Assembly: GCA_902801205.1 (NCBI GenBank)
Contig: CADCHE010000001.1
Span: 1 to 64,000, forward strand
Direction: 5' to 3'
DNA length: 64,000 nucleotides
Source of the DNA: an uncultured Bacteroidia bacterium
GTDB taxonomy: Bacteria; Bacteroidota; Bacteroidia; Bacteroidales; UBA932
Part shown: piece after piece, positions 42,513 to 51,728 of the stretch
Layout: each line of letters opens with the position of its first letter
Position numbering within the stretch: position 1 is the first letter of the stretch
Notes under the pieces: model-generated
What the model was told of the DNA's origin: nothing
Database searches by the model: none
What the model saw: only the letters and a program-made list of their open reading frames with translations
Program-made: the position numbers and the translations under genes

Positions 42513-45500
42513 TCACTTCGTCAGGAACTCGAGGGTGCCGCCGGCCATGATGGCGTCGTAGGAGAGGAAAGGTTCCTGCAGCGTCTGCCCGTTCAGCCGG
42601 ACCTTCTTCACCTGCCAGCCGGTCTCCGTCTTCCGGTCGCACAGGACCGTGAACGTCCGGCCGTTCTCCAGGTGGAGGACAGCTTTCCGGTACAGCGGTG
42701 CACCCAGGGCGAACCGCCCCGAAGCCGGGTCGACCGGATGGAAGCCGAAACTGCTCAGGAGGAACCACGAAGACATCTGCCCGCAGTCCTCGTTGCCCGA
42801 ATAGCCCGCCGGCGTGTCGAGGTACTGCGTCCGCATCACCTCATGCGCATACTGCTGCACCTTCTCCGGGTGGTCGGTATAGGCATACAGGTAGATGTAG
42901 TTGTGCACCGGCTCGTTCCCGTGGGCATACTGGCCGATCCGGCCGGAAGACTGCATGCTGGCGACGACGGACGGGTCCGCCTTCCACTGGAACAGCGAGT
43001 CCAGCCGTGCTTCGAAGGCCTTCTTCCCGCCCATCAGGCCGATCAGGCCCTCCATGTCGTGCGGGACGAAGAAGCGGTACTGCCAGGCGTTCCCTTCCAT
43101 GTACGGGTCGCCGTTCGGGCCGTAGGCAAACGGGTCGAAAGGCTCCAACCAGGCGCCGGAAGCATCCTTCGCCCGGAAGAACAACGTCTTATCGTCGAAG
43201 AGGTTCCGGTAGTTCTGCGCCCGCTTGCGGAAGTAGGCGGCATCCTCCGTCCTGCCGAGCGCCTCGGCGAGGGCGGCCACGCAGGCGTCGTTGTAGGAAA
43301 TCTCCAGCGTGCTCGCCACGGAGAAGGCCTGCGTCTCGTACGGGATGTAGCCGAGGCGGTCGAGTTCGGCGAACGGCGAACTCTCGTGCTCCCGCAGCGA
43401 GGTGGCCTTCACGGCCTCGTACGCCTTCTCCCGGTCCACGCCGGGAAGCCCCTTCAGCGCGGCGTCCACCACCACGGGGATGGCGTGGTTGCCGATCATG
43501 CAGTAGATGTCCGTCCCCCAGTAGGAGATCATCGGCAGGTAGCCGTAGATGTCGCAGAACGTCAGCAGGCTGCGCACGAAGGCGCCGTTGCGCGTCGGCT
43601 GGAGGATCGAATAGAGCGGATGGGCGCTCCGGAACGTGTCCCAGAGCGAGTAGGTGGTGTAGTAGTCCGTCCCGTCGGGCATCTTCCGGACGGCATGGTC
43701 CGGACCGGTGAACTGCCCGTCGACGTCGGAGAAGGTGTTCGGCTGGATGAAGGCGTGGTACATCCGGGTGTAGAAGATGCGCTTCTGCGCCACGTCCCCT
43801 TCGATGTCCACTTTGGCGAGTTCCTGCTCCCAGGCGTCGTCAGCGGCATCCCGGACGGCATCGAAATCCCAGCCCGGGTTCTCTGCATCGAGGTTCGCAG
43901 CCGCGCCGGCGCTGCTGACGGTGGAGAGGCCGACCTTGACGACCAGCGGTTCCCCGTTCGCTTCGAACTGCAGGAACGCCTTCACTTTCTTTCCGTGGAC
44001 GACCTCCGCCTGGTGGTAGACATTCTTGGAACGCATCCACCAGGAGCCGGGAACGTATTCCCGCCACAGGTACCAGTCCTTGACCGGCCGCGAGAAGCGG
44101 ATGCAGAAATAGACCTTGCGCAGGCGCTCCCATCCCGTGCTGATCTTGTAACCGACGAGGGTACAGGGATCCGTGAACTTGATCTCGGCATCGAGCAGGG
44201 CCGTGTTCAGGCCCGGCTGCCAGTAGCTGTAGATGACACCGCCGTGGACAAGGTCCAGCAGCAGGTTGTTTTCCGTTCCTGCCGGGAAGGTGTAGCGGTG
44301 CATCCCGGTCCGGGTCGTCGCGGTCAGTTCCGCGCGGACACCGTAGTCGCCCAGCCGGACGCGGTAGTAGCCCGGAGCAGCCTCCTCCTCCGCATGGGAG
44401 AAGGCGGAACTCTGGTCGGGCGCTTCGAGCATCCCTTCAAGCGGGCGCCCGGTGGGCATCAGCAGGATGTCCTGCAGGTCGGCCGCGCCGGTGCCGCTCT
44501 GGTGCGTATGGCTGAAACCGAAGATCCGGTCGCGGCCGTATTCGTAACCTTCGTGGGTGACGGAGAAGTCCTCCACGTCGGGGCTGAGCTGGACCATCCC
44601 GAAGGGCACCGTCGCGCCCGGGAAGGTGTTGCCGGCCAGGCTGCCGCCGTCGACGGCGCCCGTCCCGACGAAAGGATTGACAAAGCGGGTCCGCCGCTCC
44701 GACGAAGCATTTCTTTCCAGGTCGAACCGGTAGAGGAACACGTCTCCGTTCTCGCCCGGGTAGGAGACGTAAACGCCTCCGTCCCAGCCGCATACGCCTT
44801 CCGGCTCGTAGGGGCATACCGTGTCGTCCGTCCGGAAATTCCACGTCCGCCCGGTGGCCGGCTCGTTGACGGTCAGGTACGTGGGCTCTCCGGCGAATCC
44901 GCACGGGAAGAACTGGAGTCCCTGATACGCGCAGACACCCTGGTGCACGACCGGGTTGTTCATCTGCCCCGAAGGTTCCTTCCCTTCCACCGTCAGGCGG
45001 ACGGTCTTCCGGTGCTTGGACGGGATGGGGAAATCCCACACCTTCCCGTTCCAGTGCATGCACAGCCTGCCGGTCTGTTCATCGACGAACCAGCCGGTCC
45101 CGCATTGGACGGGCACGGGCGTGTCCGTGAGGAAGATCCGCTGGACTTCCACGGCATGGTCCGTATACAGGTCGTACACGTAGCAGGACCCGTCGTAGGT
45201 ACAGTCGGAGACGTAAGCCATCGGGAACTGTGACTTTGCCGAATACTTCTCCGTACCGAAGGAGGCGTTGTTGCAGTGCGATTTGTTGCCCGGCAGGTAA
45301 TAGGAGGAAACGAACTGCTTCGTGTCCAGCTGGTAAACGAGGACCTGCCCGCCGTGATGGAAGATGAAGGCATACCCGTCGCGGACGAGGAGCCCTTGGA
45401 CATGGCCGTCGACCGTAACGTCCTCCGGCGTGATTTCCCGCAGGTTCTGGACGAGGGAATGCTGCAGTTTCAGCCCGTCAGCGCGGGCGCCCCATGACAG

Positions 45501-45542
45501 GATGAGGACAATCAGTGCGAGAATGAGACGTAGATGCTTCAT
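42513..45542 (-). CDS. GH92 alpha-mannosidase with a large N-terminal extension
   Basis: 1009 aa with a signal peptide. The GH92 region starts at VNPFVGTG (Val288) and shows family motifs TFPGATVPFGMVQLSPD, GFSHTHQSG, TTYSLWDTFRSAHP, AHGNEPVHN and SGNEDCGQMSSW; the last two contain the calcium-dependent active site acids. GH92 enzymes are inverting, Ca-dependent exo-alpha-mannosidases on N-glycans or mannans. The ~265 residues before the GH92 domain (GQVLVYQLDTKQF, GTGWFVDEQTGRLCMHW) look like beta-propeller blades and are not part of the usual family. Last gene of the large locus, 2 bp after the SGNH gene. Confidence 0.92.
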   Translation of the reverse strand: MKHLRLILALIVLILSWGARADGLKLQHSLVQNLREITPEDVTVDGHVQGLLVRDGYAFIFHHGGQVLVYQLDTKQFVSSYYLPGNKSHCNNASFGTEKYSAKSQFPMAYVSDCTYDGSCYVYDLYTDHAVEVQRIFLTDTPVPVQCGTGWFVDEQTGRLCMHWNGKVWDFPIPSKHRKTVRLTVEGKEPSGQMNNPVVHQGVCAYQGLQFFPCGFAGEPTYLTVNEPATGRTWNFRTDDTVCPYEPEGVCGWDGGVYVSYPGENGDVFLYRFDLERNASSERRTRFVNPFVGTGAVDGGSLAGNTFPGATVPFGMVQLSPDVEDFSVTHEGYEYGRDRIFGFSHTHQSGTGAADLQDILLMPTGRPLEGMLEAPDQSSAFSHAEEEAAPGYYRVRLGDYGVRAELTATTRTGMHRYTFPAGTENNLLLDLVHGGVIYSYWQPGLNTALLDAEIKFTDPCTLVGYKISTGWERLRKVYFCIRFSRPVKDWYLWREYVPGSWWMRSKNVYHQAEVVHGKKVKAFLQFEANGEPLVVKVGLSTVSSAGAAANLDAENPGWDFDAVRDAADDAWEQELAKVDIEGDVAQKRIFYTRMYHAFIQPNTFSDVDGQFTGPDHAVRKMPDGTDYYTTYSLWDTFRSAHPLYSILQPTRNGAFVRSLLTFCDIYGYLPMISYWGTDIYCMIGNHAIPVVVDAALKGLPGVDREKAYEAVKATSLREHESSPFAELDRLGYIPYETQAFSVASTLEISYNDACVAALAEALGRTEDAAYFRKRAQNYRNLFDDKTLFFRAKDASGAWLEPFDPFAYGPNGDPYMEGNAWQYRFFVPHDMEGLIGLMGGKKAFEARLDSLFQWKADPSVVASMQSSGRIGQYAHGNEPVHNYIYLYAYTDHPEKVQQYAHEVMRTQYLDTPAGYSGNEDCGQMSSWFLLSSFGFHPVDPASGRFALGAPLYRKAVLHLENGRTFTVLCDRKTETGWQVKKVRLNGQTLQEPFLSYDAIMAGGTLEFLTK

Positions 45543-45544
45543 GG

Positions 45545-47068
45545 TCAGTCGTTTCCAGTTGATTCAAATAATTCGGGAAGATCCTTGAGCGCCTGCTCGA
45601 ACATGGCCTTACTGCCTTTTTCGTTCGGATGGTGCCAGACCTGCCATCCGCCGTAGATCTCGGGCGGATAGTTTTCCCAGAACATCATGCTCTTGTCCAC
45701 TTCCTTGCCGTCGCCGGCCAGGGAGGTGGCCAGGTCGAACCGGGCGCCCTGCAGCTCCATGGCCCGGCGGACGCGGTCGATGACCTCGTTGACGGACACC
45801 TGCGTGCCGCTTTCGTTGCTGGGAATGTTGTTGAGGATCGGAATCGCGCCGCGGTTCCGGATGAACTGCATCAGTTCCCTGAGGTTCTGCTCCGTATTGC
45901 CGCCGTTCGTCCCGATGGTCACCATCACGTACTTGGCCTTGATGAACGGGAGTTCGTTGCGGATGTAGTTCTGCACCTCGTTGATGGTGTACCCGCCCCG
46001 GCCGCTGGAGATGGCGTTCCCGTCCAACTCCTTGATGATCAGCTGGGTCCACGCCTGCGGGAACAGGCTCGTCGGGTAGTAACCCTCCGGCTCGGTGATG
46101 GAGTCGCCGTAAATGAGCAGCCGCACGGCGCGCCTGGGCGCTTCCACCGTGACCCGCTTGACCGTCATGGCGCCCCTGTCGATGCCGAAGCAGAAGTAGT
46201 CGTGCCCGAGGCCCACGGAGAAGGAGCGGTCATTGACGACGCCCTGCCCGTAGCCGCCCCCGCCGTCGTTGACGGCGGAAACTTCCGCGCTGTCTTTCTT
46301 CTCTGCGTCGATGAGCCGTGCTGTGGCCTTCTGGTAATCATGGACGACCTCGACGTCGAAGTCCTTGTCTTCCAAGAGGAAAGGAACGTCCACGGACGTT
46401 TCCGGGGAGGTGAGGATGCTCAGTTTCTTGTTCCGGTAGTCTAGGCGGACCGTAATGTCCTTCTCGCTGGACTGGAACAGGCAGACCGCGTCCTTTTCCG
46501 CGCTGATCCGGTAGCGCACCCGCCTTTGGGCCAGGGCGTAGAAGCGGTTCAGCCGCACCATGCCCGCCGGGCTGCTGACGAGAAGCCCGGCATCGGTATA
46601 TTGGGCGATGCCGTTCAGGAGGAAGTCCGAGAAGATGTGCTTCCGGTCCGGCGTGGCGTTGAACAGGGTGGCCGGGCCTTCCAGGTCATCGTCCGGCTCC
46701 GTTCCGGAACCGCCTTCCTCGCTGGATTCCTTCTCCTTGACGACGACGGCGATCTGCGCCGAGGCCTGGCGGCAGGAGACGACAATTGTCGTCTCTCCGG
46801 GTCCGACGGCCTCGATCGTCCCGTCGGAGACGGTCGCCACGCGCGGGTCGCGGGACGTCCACGTCAGGGCGGGCAGGTCCGCCGAAGCGGGTTCCGCCTT
46901 GGCGCGGACCGTCACCTTGTCCCCGACGGTCAGGGAAAAGTAATCATGCTCAACTTTGACCGTGAGGGGCGTATCCTCCCCGCCGGGCTTTTCTTCGCCC
47001 TTTCCGCAGGAGACCGTGGCCGGCAGGGCGGCAAGGGCCAGGCAGCACAGGAGCAGCAGTTTTCGCAT
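45545..47068 (-). CDS. Lipoprotein with Ig-like domain and SGNH/GDSL hydrolase domain
   Basis: 507 aa from MRKLLLLCCLAL (lipobox ATVSCGK). A bacterial Ig-like (Big_2-type) domain covers about 30-120 (FSLTVGDKVTVRA, VATVSDGTIEAVGPGETTI). After a region of unknown fold, the C-terminal ~200 residues carry SGNH blocks: LLIYGDSITEPEG (Ser), SSGRGGYTI, TIGTNGGN and HHPNEKG (His). Such esterases typically remove acetyl groups from glycans. Its start overlaps the stop of the DUF4838 gene (TAATG), so it is translationally coupled within the locus. Confidence 0.86.
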   Translation of the reverse strand: MRKLLLLCCLALAALPATVSCGKGEEKPGGEDTPLTVKVEHDYFSLTVGDKVTVRAKAEPASADLPALTWTSRDPRVATVSDGTIEAVGPGETTIVVSCRQASAQIAVVVKEKESSEEGGSGTEPDDDLEGPATLFNATPDRKHIFSDFLLNGIAQYTDAGLLVSSPAGMVRLNRFYALAQRRVRYRISAEKDAVCLFQSSEKDITVRLDYRNKKLSILTSPETSVDVPFLLEDKDFDVEVVHDYQKATARLIDAEKKDSAEVSAVNDGGGGYGQGVVNDRSFSVGLGHDYFCFGIDRGAMTVKRVTVEAPRRAVRLLIYGDSITEPEGYYPTSLFPQAWTQLIIKELDGNAISSGRGGYTINEVQNYIRNELPFIKAKYVMVTIGTNGGNTEQNLRELMQFIRNRGAIPILNNIPSNESGTQVSVNEVIDRVRRAMELQGARFDLATSLAGDGKEVDKSMMFWENYPPEIYGGWQVWHHPNEKGSKAMFEQALKDLPELFESTGND

Positions 47069-48789
47069 TACGGCAGATTGTTTAAGAACGCGGCCGTCTC
47101 CTGACCTTCGCAGATCCGGATGCCGGGGTTGTCGGCGATGATGCGGAGGAATTCCTCCTTGACGCCGTTCGTCTTCGCTTCTTCGGGATGTCGCATTTCC
47201 TTCAGGTAGAGGATCTGGAGCCGTACCCGGTCGTACCGGCGGGCGAGTTCTTCGTCGTCCGCCACCTTCGCCTTCCCTTCTTCCAGGATGGCCCAAGCCT
47301 TGTCGATGAACGTTTCGTTGAACATCGGGTGGAAGGCGTTGTGCCCGGTAGGCATGAAGGTGTCATCCTTGATCAGGGTGCGGCAGAGGTCGAAGTAGGC
47401 CTGCACCTGCGGGGCGGCGGGGCCGTAGAAGTCCGTGATGAACTCGTGGACCAACGCATCGGTGTCCTGCTCCGGGTCCCAGAGCAGGCGGGTGAGCACC
47501 CAGGCCTTCATTTCGGAGAATTCTCCGCCGTCCGTCTGGTACTGGGCCTCTTCCTGGATGCCGATGGCGTGGTGGTCGCGGAAGGTCTTGATGTTGTCCG
47601 CAAGCACGCCGAAGTTCGGGTACGGGGCGAGGTATTGGTGGAAATTCACGACATAGTCCCAGATGTACAGGTTGCGGGCGAGCTGCGCCCATTCCTTCAG
47701 GTCGTCCATGAAGGCGCGGTTGTGCTCGGTGCCGGCTATCGGATGCGCGAAGTCGCATTCGATGTTGCACAGGCGGATGAGCACGTTGTCGCGCGGGACG
47801 ATGCCCTTGGGCGCATGGCGCGTATACCAGTAGGCGAAGGTGCCGATGTACTTGTCGGGCCACCGCTCGCGGACGGCGTCGGCGATCTGGTTCACGAACC
47901 ATACGTAGATGCCGCTGTGCTGTCCGCCGAAGTGGTCTTCGATCGCTTTGCAGCGGGGACATTCGCACCAGAGGGCGTTGTCGTTCTGGCTCATGTCGTA
48001 GACCCAGTAGTCCGGATGCTCCTCCATCACCTTCTTCATCTTTTCCGTGCAGATGCGCAGCACGTCCGGGTTCGACAGGCACAGCTGCCCCCACGTGCGT
48101 TTGCCGTCGCGCAGGCAGAAGTATTCCGGATGCTCCGCGAAGTATTCCGCGCCGGAAATGAAGAATTCGCTGGTGTGGATGCCCCAGTAGCCGGAGATGC
48201 CGCCGTACGCGTTCCGGACGGCGTCCTGTGTCGTGTTGTTCTTGTTGCGGGCCATCCAGACTTCGTCGCGCATCGCGTTGTGGTACTGGACGAAACGGAA
48301 CCGGATGGCCGGCGACTGGACGAAGTCGGCCTCCGGCAGGTCGAGGCGGCCGACTTTGGGAACCTTGGTGTATTCCGGAGTGTACCAGCGGATGCCGAGG
48401 TTCCGCTCCAGGAAGGTATAGACGGCGTACAGCGTTCCGCGGTCGCGCCCGCCGTACAGGTAGAGGTTGCCGTCCTTGACCTTGCAGCGGACAGTTTCGT
48501 CGTCGGCCGGGGGAACGTCTTCCCCGAAGGCTTCCTGCGTCAGGTTGTTGAATCCGACGGAGATGAAATTCCCTTTCGGACAGTGATTGACGATGGGCAG
48601 GGTGACGCCGGCGGCCTCCTGCAGATAGTGCTGGAGTTCCTTCGCGGCGGTCTGCTCCGAGGCGGAGGCTTGCGCGCCGACGGCGATGACATAGCGCGAC
48701 TTTCCGTTCCGCAGCAGCGTCTCGGAGGCGGCTGCTGCAAGGGAGACGGTCAGCAGGACCGCCGTCAGCAGGATGATCCGTGTTTTCAT
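47068..48789 (-). CDS. DUF4838 glycosidase-like protein
   Basis: 573 aa with a signal peptide. An N-terminal domain like those preceding GH20/GH67 barrels (about 25-140: ASEQTAAKELQHYLQEAAG, GGRDRGTLYAVYTFLE) leads into a DUF4838 TIM-barrel-type domain (WGQLCLSNPDVL, DMSQNDNALWCECPRCKAIE, IRLCNIECDFAHP). DUF4838 proteins are predicted glycoside hydrolases of unproven specificity and often occur in Bacteroidetes loci for host glycans. Located 13 bp after the GH20 gene. Confidence 0.84.
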   Translation of the reverse strand: MKTRIILLTAVLLTVSLAAAASETLLRNGKSRYVIAVGAQASASEQTAAKELQHYLQEAAGVTLPIVNHCPKGNFISVGFNNLTQEAFGEDVPPADDETVRCKVKDGNLYLYGGRDRGTLYAVYTFLERNLGIRWYTPEYTKVPKVGRLDLPEADFVQSPAIRFRFVQYHNAMRDEVWMARNKNNTTQDAVRNAYGGISGYWGIHTSEFFISGAEYFAEHPEYFCLRDGKRTWGQLCLSNPDVLRICTEKMKKVMEEHPDYWVYDMSQNDNALWCECPRCKAIEDHFGGQHSGIYVWFVNQIADAVRERWPDKYIGTFAYWYTRHAPKGIVPRDNVLIRLCNIECDFAHPIAGTEHNRAFMDDLKEWAQLARNLYIWDYVVNFHQYLAPYPNFGVLADNIKTFRDHHAIGIQEEAQYQTDGGEFSEMKAWVLTRLLWDPEQDTDALVHEFITDFYGPAAPQVQAYFDLCRTLIKDDTFMPTGHNAFHPMFNETFIDKAWAILEEGKAKVADDEELARRYDRVRLQILYLKEMRHPEEAKTNGVKEEFLRIIADNPGIRICEGQETAAFLNNLP

Positions 48790-48802
48790 GATTCGCGCAG
48801 GA

Positions 48803-50437
48803 TCAGTGGAACATGATGGTGTTGAAGCCGACGGTCAGGCCGGCGTCCAGCGGACGGTAGTCGACGCCCATGATGTCGAGGCGGCCGAGCTGGCCCTTGA
48901 GGCGGGTGACAAATCCCTCGAAATCATGGGCTTCCGTCGGAGTCCAGGCCTTCTCGGCCAGGGCGATGGCACGCGGGAAGACCATGGTCTGCATCCGCGA
49001 CTCCGTGGGGATGAACTCGCACCAGATGTTGGCCTGCATGCCCTTGATGAGCTTCCGCTCGTCCGGGGTGAGGGTGTCCGGGATGAGGTTGTCGCAGTAC
49101 AGGCGGCGCATGGTATCGTCGTCCTGGGCGTAATCGAAGTAGCAGTGGGTCGTCGGGCACATGATGATCTCGTTCCCGTTCACGGCCGCCTTCTTGAACG
49201 TCACCGGGTCGCTCCGCCACCAGTTCACGGTGGCGGTCGGGCTCACGCCGCCGTCCAGGATCTCGTCCCAGCCGACCATCTTCCGGCCGTGGGCGTTGAA
49301 GTACTTCTCCATGTCGCGGGTGAACCAGGCCTGCAGCTGGGCGACGTCGGCCAGTCCCTCCTTGCGGATCCGCTCCTGGCAGAGCTCGCAGCCCATCCAG
49401 CGCTCGCGGATCACCTCGTCGCCGCCGATTTCCACATACTCGTACGGGAACAGGTCGAACACCTCGTCGAAGACCTTCTTGCAGAAGTCCAGGACGCGGT
49501 CGTTCCCCAGGCAGAGCGGCTCATGCCCGTCGCCGTGGCAGGAAAGCCACGGGTAGCAGCGGATCTCGGCGAGGCTGTGTCCGGGGAAGTCCATCTCAGG
49601 GACGACATCGATGCCGCGCACGGCTGCATAGTGGACGATGTCGCGGATCTGCTCCTGGGTATAGAAGCCGCCGTAGACGATCTTCCCTTCTTCGTTGCGT
49701 TTCATGTATTTGGCGGGCACGCGCAGGGCCTCGTCGCCCGTCTCCTGGAACCGTTTCTCACAGACGGTGTCGATCCACTCTTCCGTGGGGTCGCGCCAGG
49801 CGCCGATGCTGGTCAGGAGCGGGAAGGCCTTGATCTCCACCCGCCAGGCATTGCTGTCGATCAGGTGCCAGTGGAACTTGGAGAACTTGTACAGGGCCAT
49901 GAGGTCGATGAGCCGCTTGGTTTCTTCCACGCTGTAGAAGTGGCGCACCGGATCGAGCATCAGCCCGCGCCATTCGAAGGCGGGCGCGTCTTCCACTTCC
50001 ACGACGGGCACTGTCCATGCCATGCCCGGAATGAATCTTCCGCTCTCGATCTGGGCGGGTAGCAGCTGCCGCAGCGTGGAGATGCCGTGGATGATCCCCT
50101 TGTAGCTTCCCGCTGTGATGACGACTTTCTTCTTGCTGACCTTCAGGGTGTAGCGTTCGTCCTTCGGATCGGCGCCGGCCGTCAGTTCGAGCCGGATGGC
50201 ACCGGCGCCTTCCTTCGTCCGGAAGAGGTAGCCGGTGGCCGGAGTCAGAAGCTCCACCAGGTAGTCCGCCGCGTCTTTCAGGGTGGCGTCGTTGTAACCG
50301 ATGGTCATTCCGCTTTTCAGCTGGAACGTGCCCTTCCCTTCGGTGACCTTCTCCGGCGCGGGGATGATGTTTACGGCCGCTTGCACGGAGAGAAGAGGAA
50401 GGATTGTGAGAATCAAGCAGATAAAGATTCGTTTCAT
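48803..50437 (-). CDS. GH20 beta-N-acetylhexosaminidase
   Basis: 544 aa with a signal peptide. N-terminal GH20b domain (about 20-145), then the GH20 barrel: FEWRGLMLDPVRHFYSVEE, FHWHLIDSNAWRVEI, VVPEMDFPGHS and the catalytic pair Asp340-Glu341 in EIGGDEVIRERW. GH20 enzymes remove terminal beta-linked GlcNAc or GalNAc by substrate-assisted catalysis. The length is typical. In this locus it would act with GH92 on N-glycan-like material. Confidence 0.94.
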   Translation of the reverse strand: MKRIFICLILTILPLLSVQAAVNIIPAPEKVTEGKGTFQLKSGMTIGYNDATLKDAADYLVELLTPATGYLFRTKEGAGAIRLELTAGADPKDERYTLKVSKKKVVITAGSYKGIIHGISTLRQLLPAQIESGRFIPGMAWTVPVVEVEDAPAFEWRGLMLDPVRHFYSVEETKRLIDLMALYKFSKFHWHLIDSNAWRVEIKAFPLLTSIGAWRDPTEEWIDTVCEKRFQETGDEALRVPAKYMKRNEEGKIVYGGFYTQEQIRDIVHYAAVRGIDVVPEMDFPGHSLAEIRCYPWLSCHGDGHEPLCLGNDRVLDFCKKVFDEVFDLFPYEYVEIGGDEVIRERWMGCELCQERIRKEGLADVAQLQAWFTRDMEKYFNAHGRKMVGWDEILDGGVSPTATVNWWRSDPVTFKKAAVNGNEIIMCPTTHCYFDYAQDDDTMRRLYCDNLIPDTLTPDERKLIKGMQANIWCEFIPTESRMQTMVFPRAIALAEKAWTPTEAHDFEGFVTRLKGQLGRLDIMGVDYRPLDAGLTVGFNTIMFH

Positions 50438-50459
50438 GATGAATGACAGATAGGGTTGA

Positions 50460-51719
50460 TCAATAGACAGATTCCTTGCCTTGCAGCATCCGCAGGCAGG
50501 TCATGACGGCCCCGCACGACTGGACGTAGTGTACGGCCTTGTGGTAGGTGTTGTCGCGGCTGCGGCATTCCTCCATCAGCCCGCCGGAAGCAAAGACATA
50601 CTGGATCATGTCACGGATGATGGGGTCGGCCGCTTCGTGGCCCTTGACTTTCAGGATGGCGCCGATGATGTGCGGGCTGCCGACGGTCCAGTAAGCGCCC
50701 CATTGGTAGATGCCCGTGGGGTAGACGCAATTCCCGCTCTCCCAGACCTGCTCGGGCTTGTAGTAGTATTTTTCCGGGACGTACTTGTAGAATCCGTGGG
50801 ACTGCAGTTCGTCGTTATACTGATAAAAGCTCTCGACGACCTTCTTCGCCGTCTTTCCGGTGATGAGGCCGCAGGAGACGGCGTAGCCGGCGGCCATTAC
50901 GTCGTACTGTCCGCTGCAAAGGCCGTCGGACGCTTTGAGGTACTCCCCGGTCCAGAAGGTCCGGACGAAGTTGTCCTTGACTCCCTTGGCGACCTCGTCG
51001 AAAGCCTTCGGACTCGCACCTACCGCCTTGCAGAGCCTGGAGGCGCGCACAGCCGCGTCATAGAAAAGCACGGAGCAGTAGGCCAGGTGACCGGTCATGT
51101 GGATGGAGTCGTGGAAGCCGAAACCCACCCGGTTGAAGTCTTCCGCGCACCAGGCCAGGCCGTCCCGCCGGTCGGTATTCACCACCAGTTTTTCAAGGTA
51201 GGGAAGCTCTTCCCTGACGAACGCCTTGTCGCCGGACAGGTCGTAGATCAGCGAGGCGATGAAGACCATGAATGCGTTGCCGTCCAGGGCAGGCCGGTCG
51301 GTCCCTTCCATCCAGGCGGGCGAGCCGTCCTCGTTGAGCAGGTCGGGCACCTGCCAGGCCGTCTTGCCCTCCGTGGCGATATGCGCCTTGTAGAAGTAAT
51401 AGACCTGCTTGATGTCCTCGACGGGAATCTGGCCCGTCAGGCATCCGTAGTAGTAATCGCGGGTATAGACGCCCAGGTACCATCCCCCGTCGGGGCGCAC
51501 ATATTTCATCCCCTGGAAGGGGCCATTTTCGGTCACCGTGGTCGTGGCCTCGTCGATGCAGATCTTCGACAGGGCTTCCATGTACTCCTGCGCGGCATCC
51601 AGGGAGGCGCGGTAGGCGTTCCAGGCGGCTTTCCGGTCCTGGCCTGCGGCCAGGGATGGAAGGATGGCGGCCACAACCGCAGCCGCCATCCCCAGAATAT
51701 ATGCGTGACGCATCTTCAT
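50460..51719 (-). CDS. Secreted (alpha/alpha)-barrel glycosidase-like protein, family not recognised
   Basis: 419 aa with a signal peptide. The mature protein is largely alpha-helical with acidic and aromatic motifs typical of (alpha/alpha)6 enzymes: GGWYLGVYTRDYYYG, SPAWMEGTDRPALDGNAF, GLAWCAEDFNRVGFGFHDS, YPTGIYQWGAYWTVGSPH. The pattern recalls trehalase-like GH37/GH63 folds but I cannot assign a family. Position inside the locus, between GH20 and the TIM-barrel lipoprotein, supports a glycan-cleaving role. Confidence 0.7.
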   Translation of the reverse strand: MKMRHAYILGMAAAVVAAILPSLAAGQDRKAAWNAYRASLDAAQEYMEALSKICIDEATTTVTENGPFQGMKYVRPDGGWYLGVYTRDYYYGCLTGQIPVEDIKQVYYFYKAHIATEGKTAWQVPDLLNEDGSPAWMEGTDRPALDGNAFMVFIASLIYDLSGDKAFVREELPYLEKLVVNTDRRDGLAWCAEDFNRVGFGFHDSIHMTGHLAYCSVLFYDAAVRASRLCKAVGASPKAFDEVAKGVKDNFVRTFWTGEYLKASDGLCSGQYDVMAAGYAVSCGLITGKTAKKVVESFYQYNDELQSHGFYKYVPEKYYYKPEQVWESGNCVYPTGIYQWGAYWTVGSPHIIGAILKVKGHEAADPIIRDMIQYVFASGGLMEECRSRDNTYHKAVHYVQSCGAVMTCLRMLQGKESVY

Positions 51720-51728
51720 GTCAATCCG

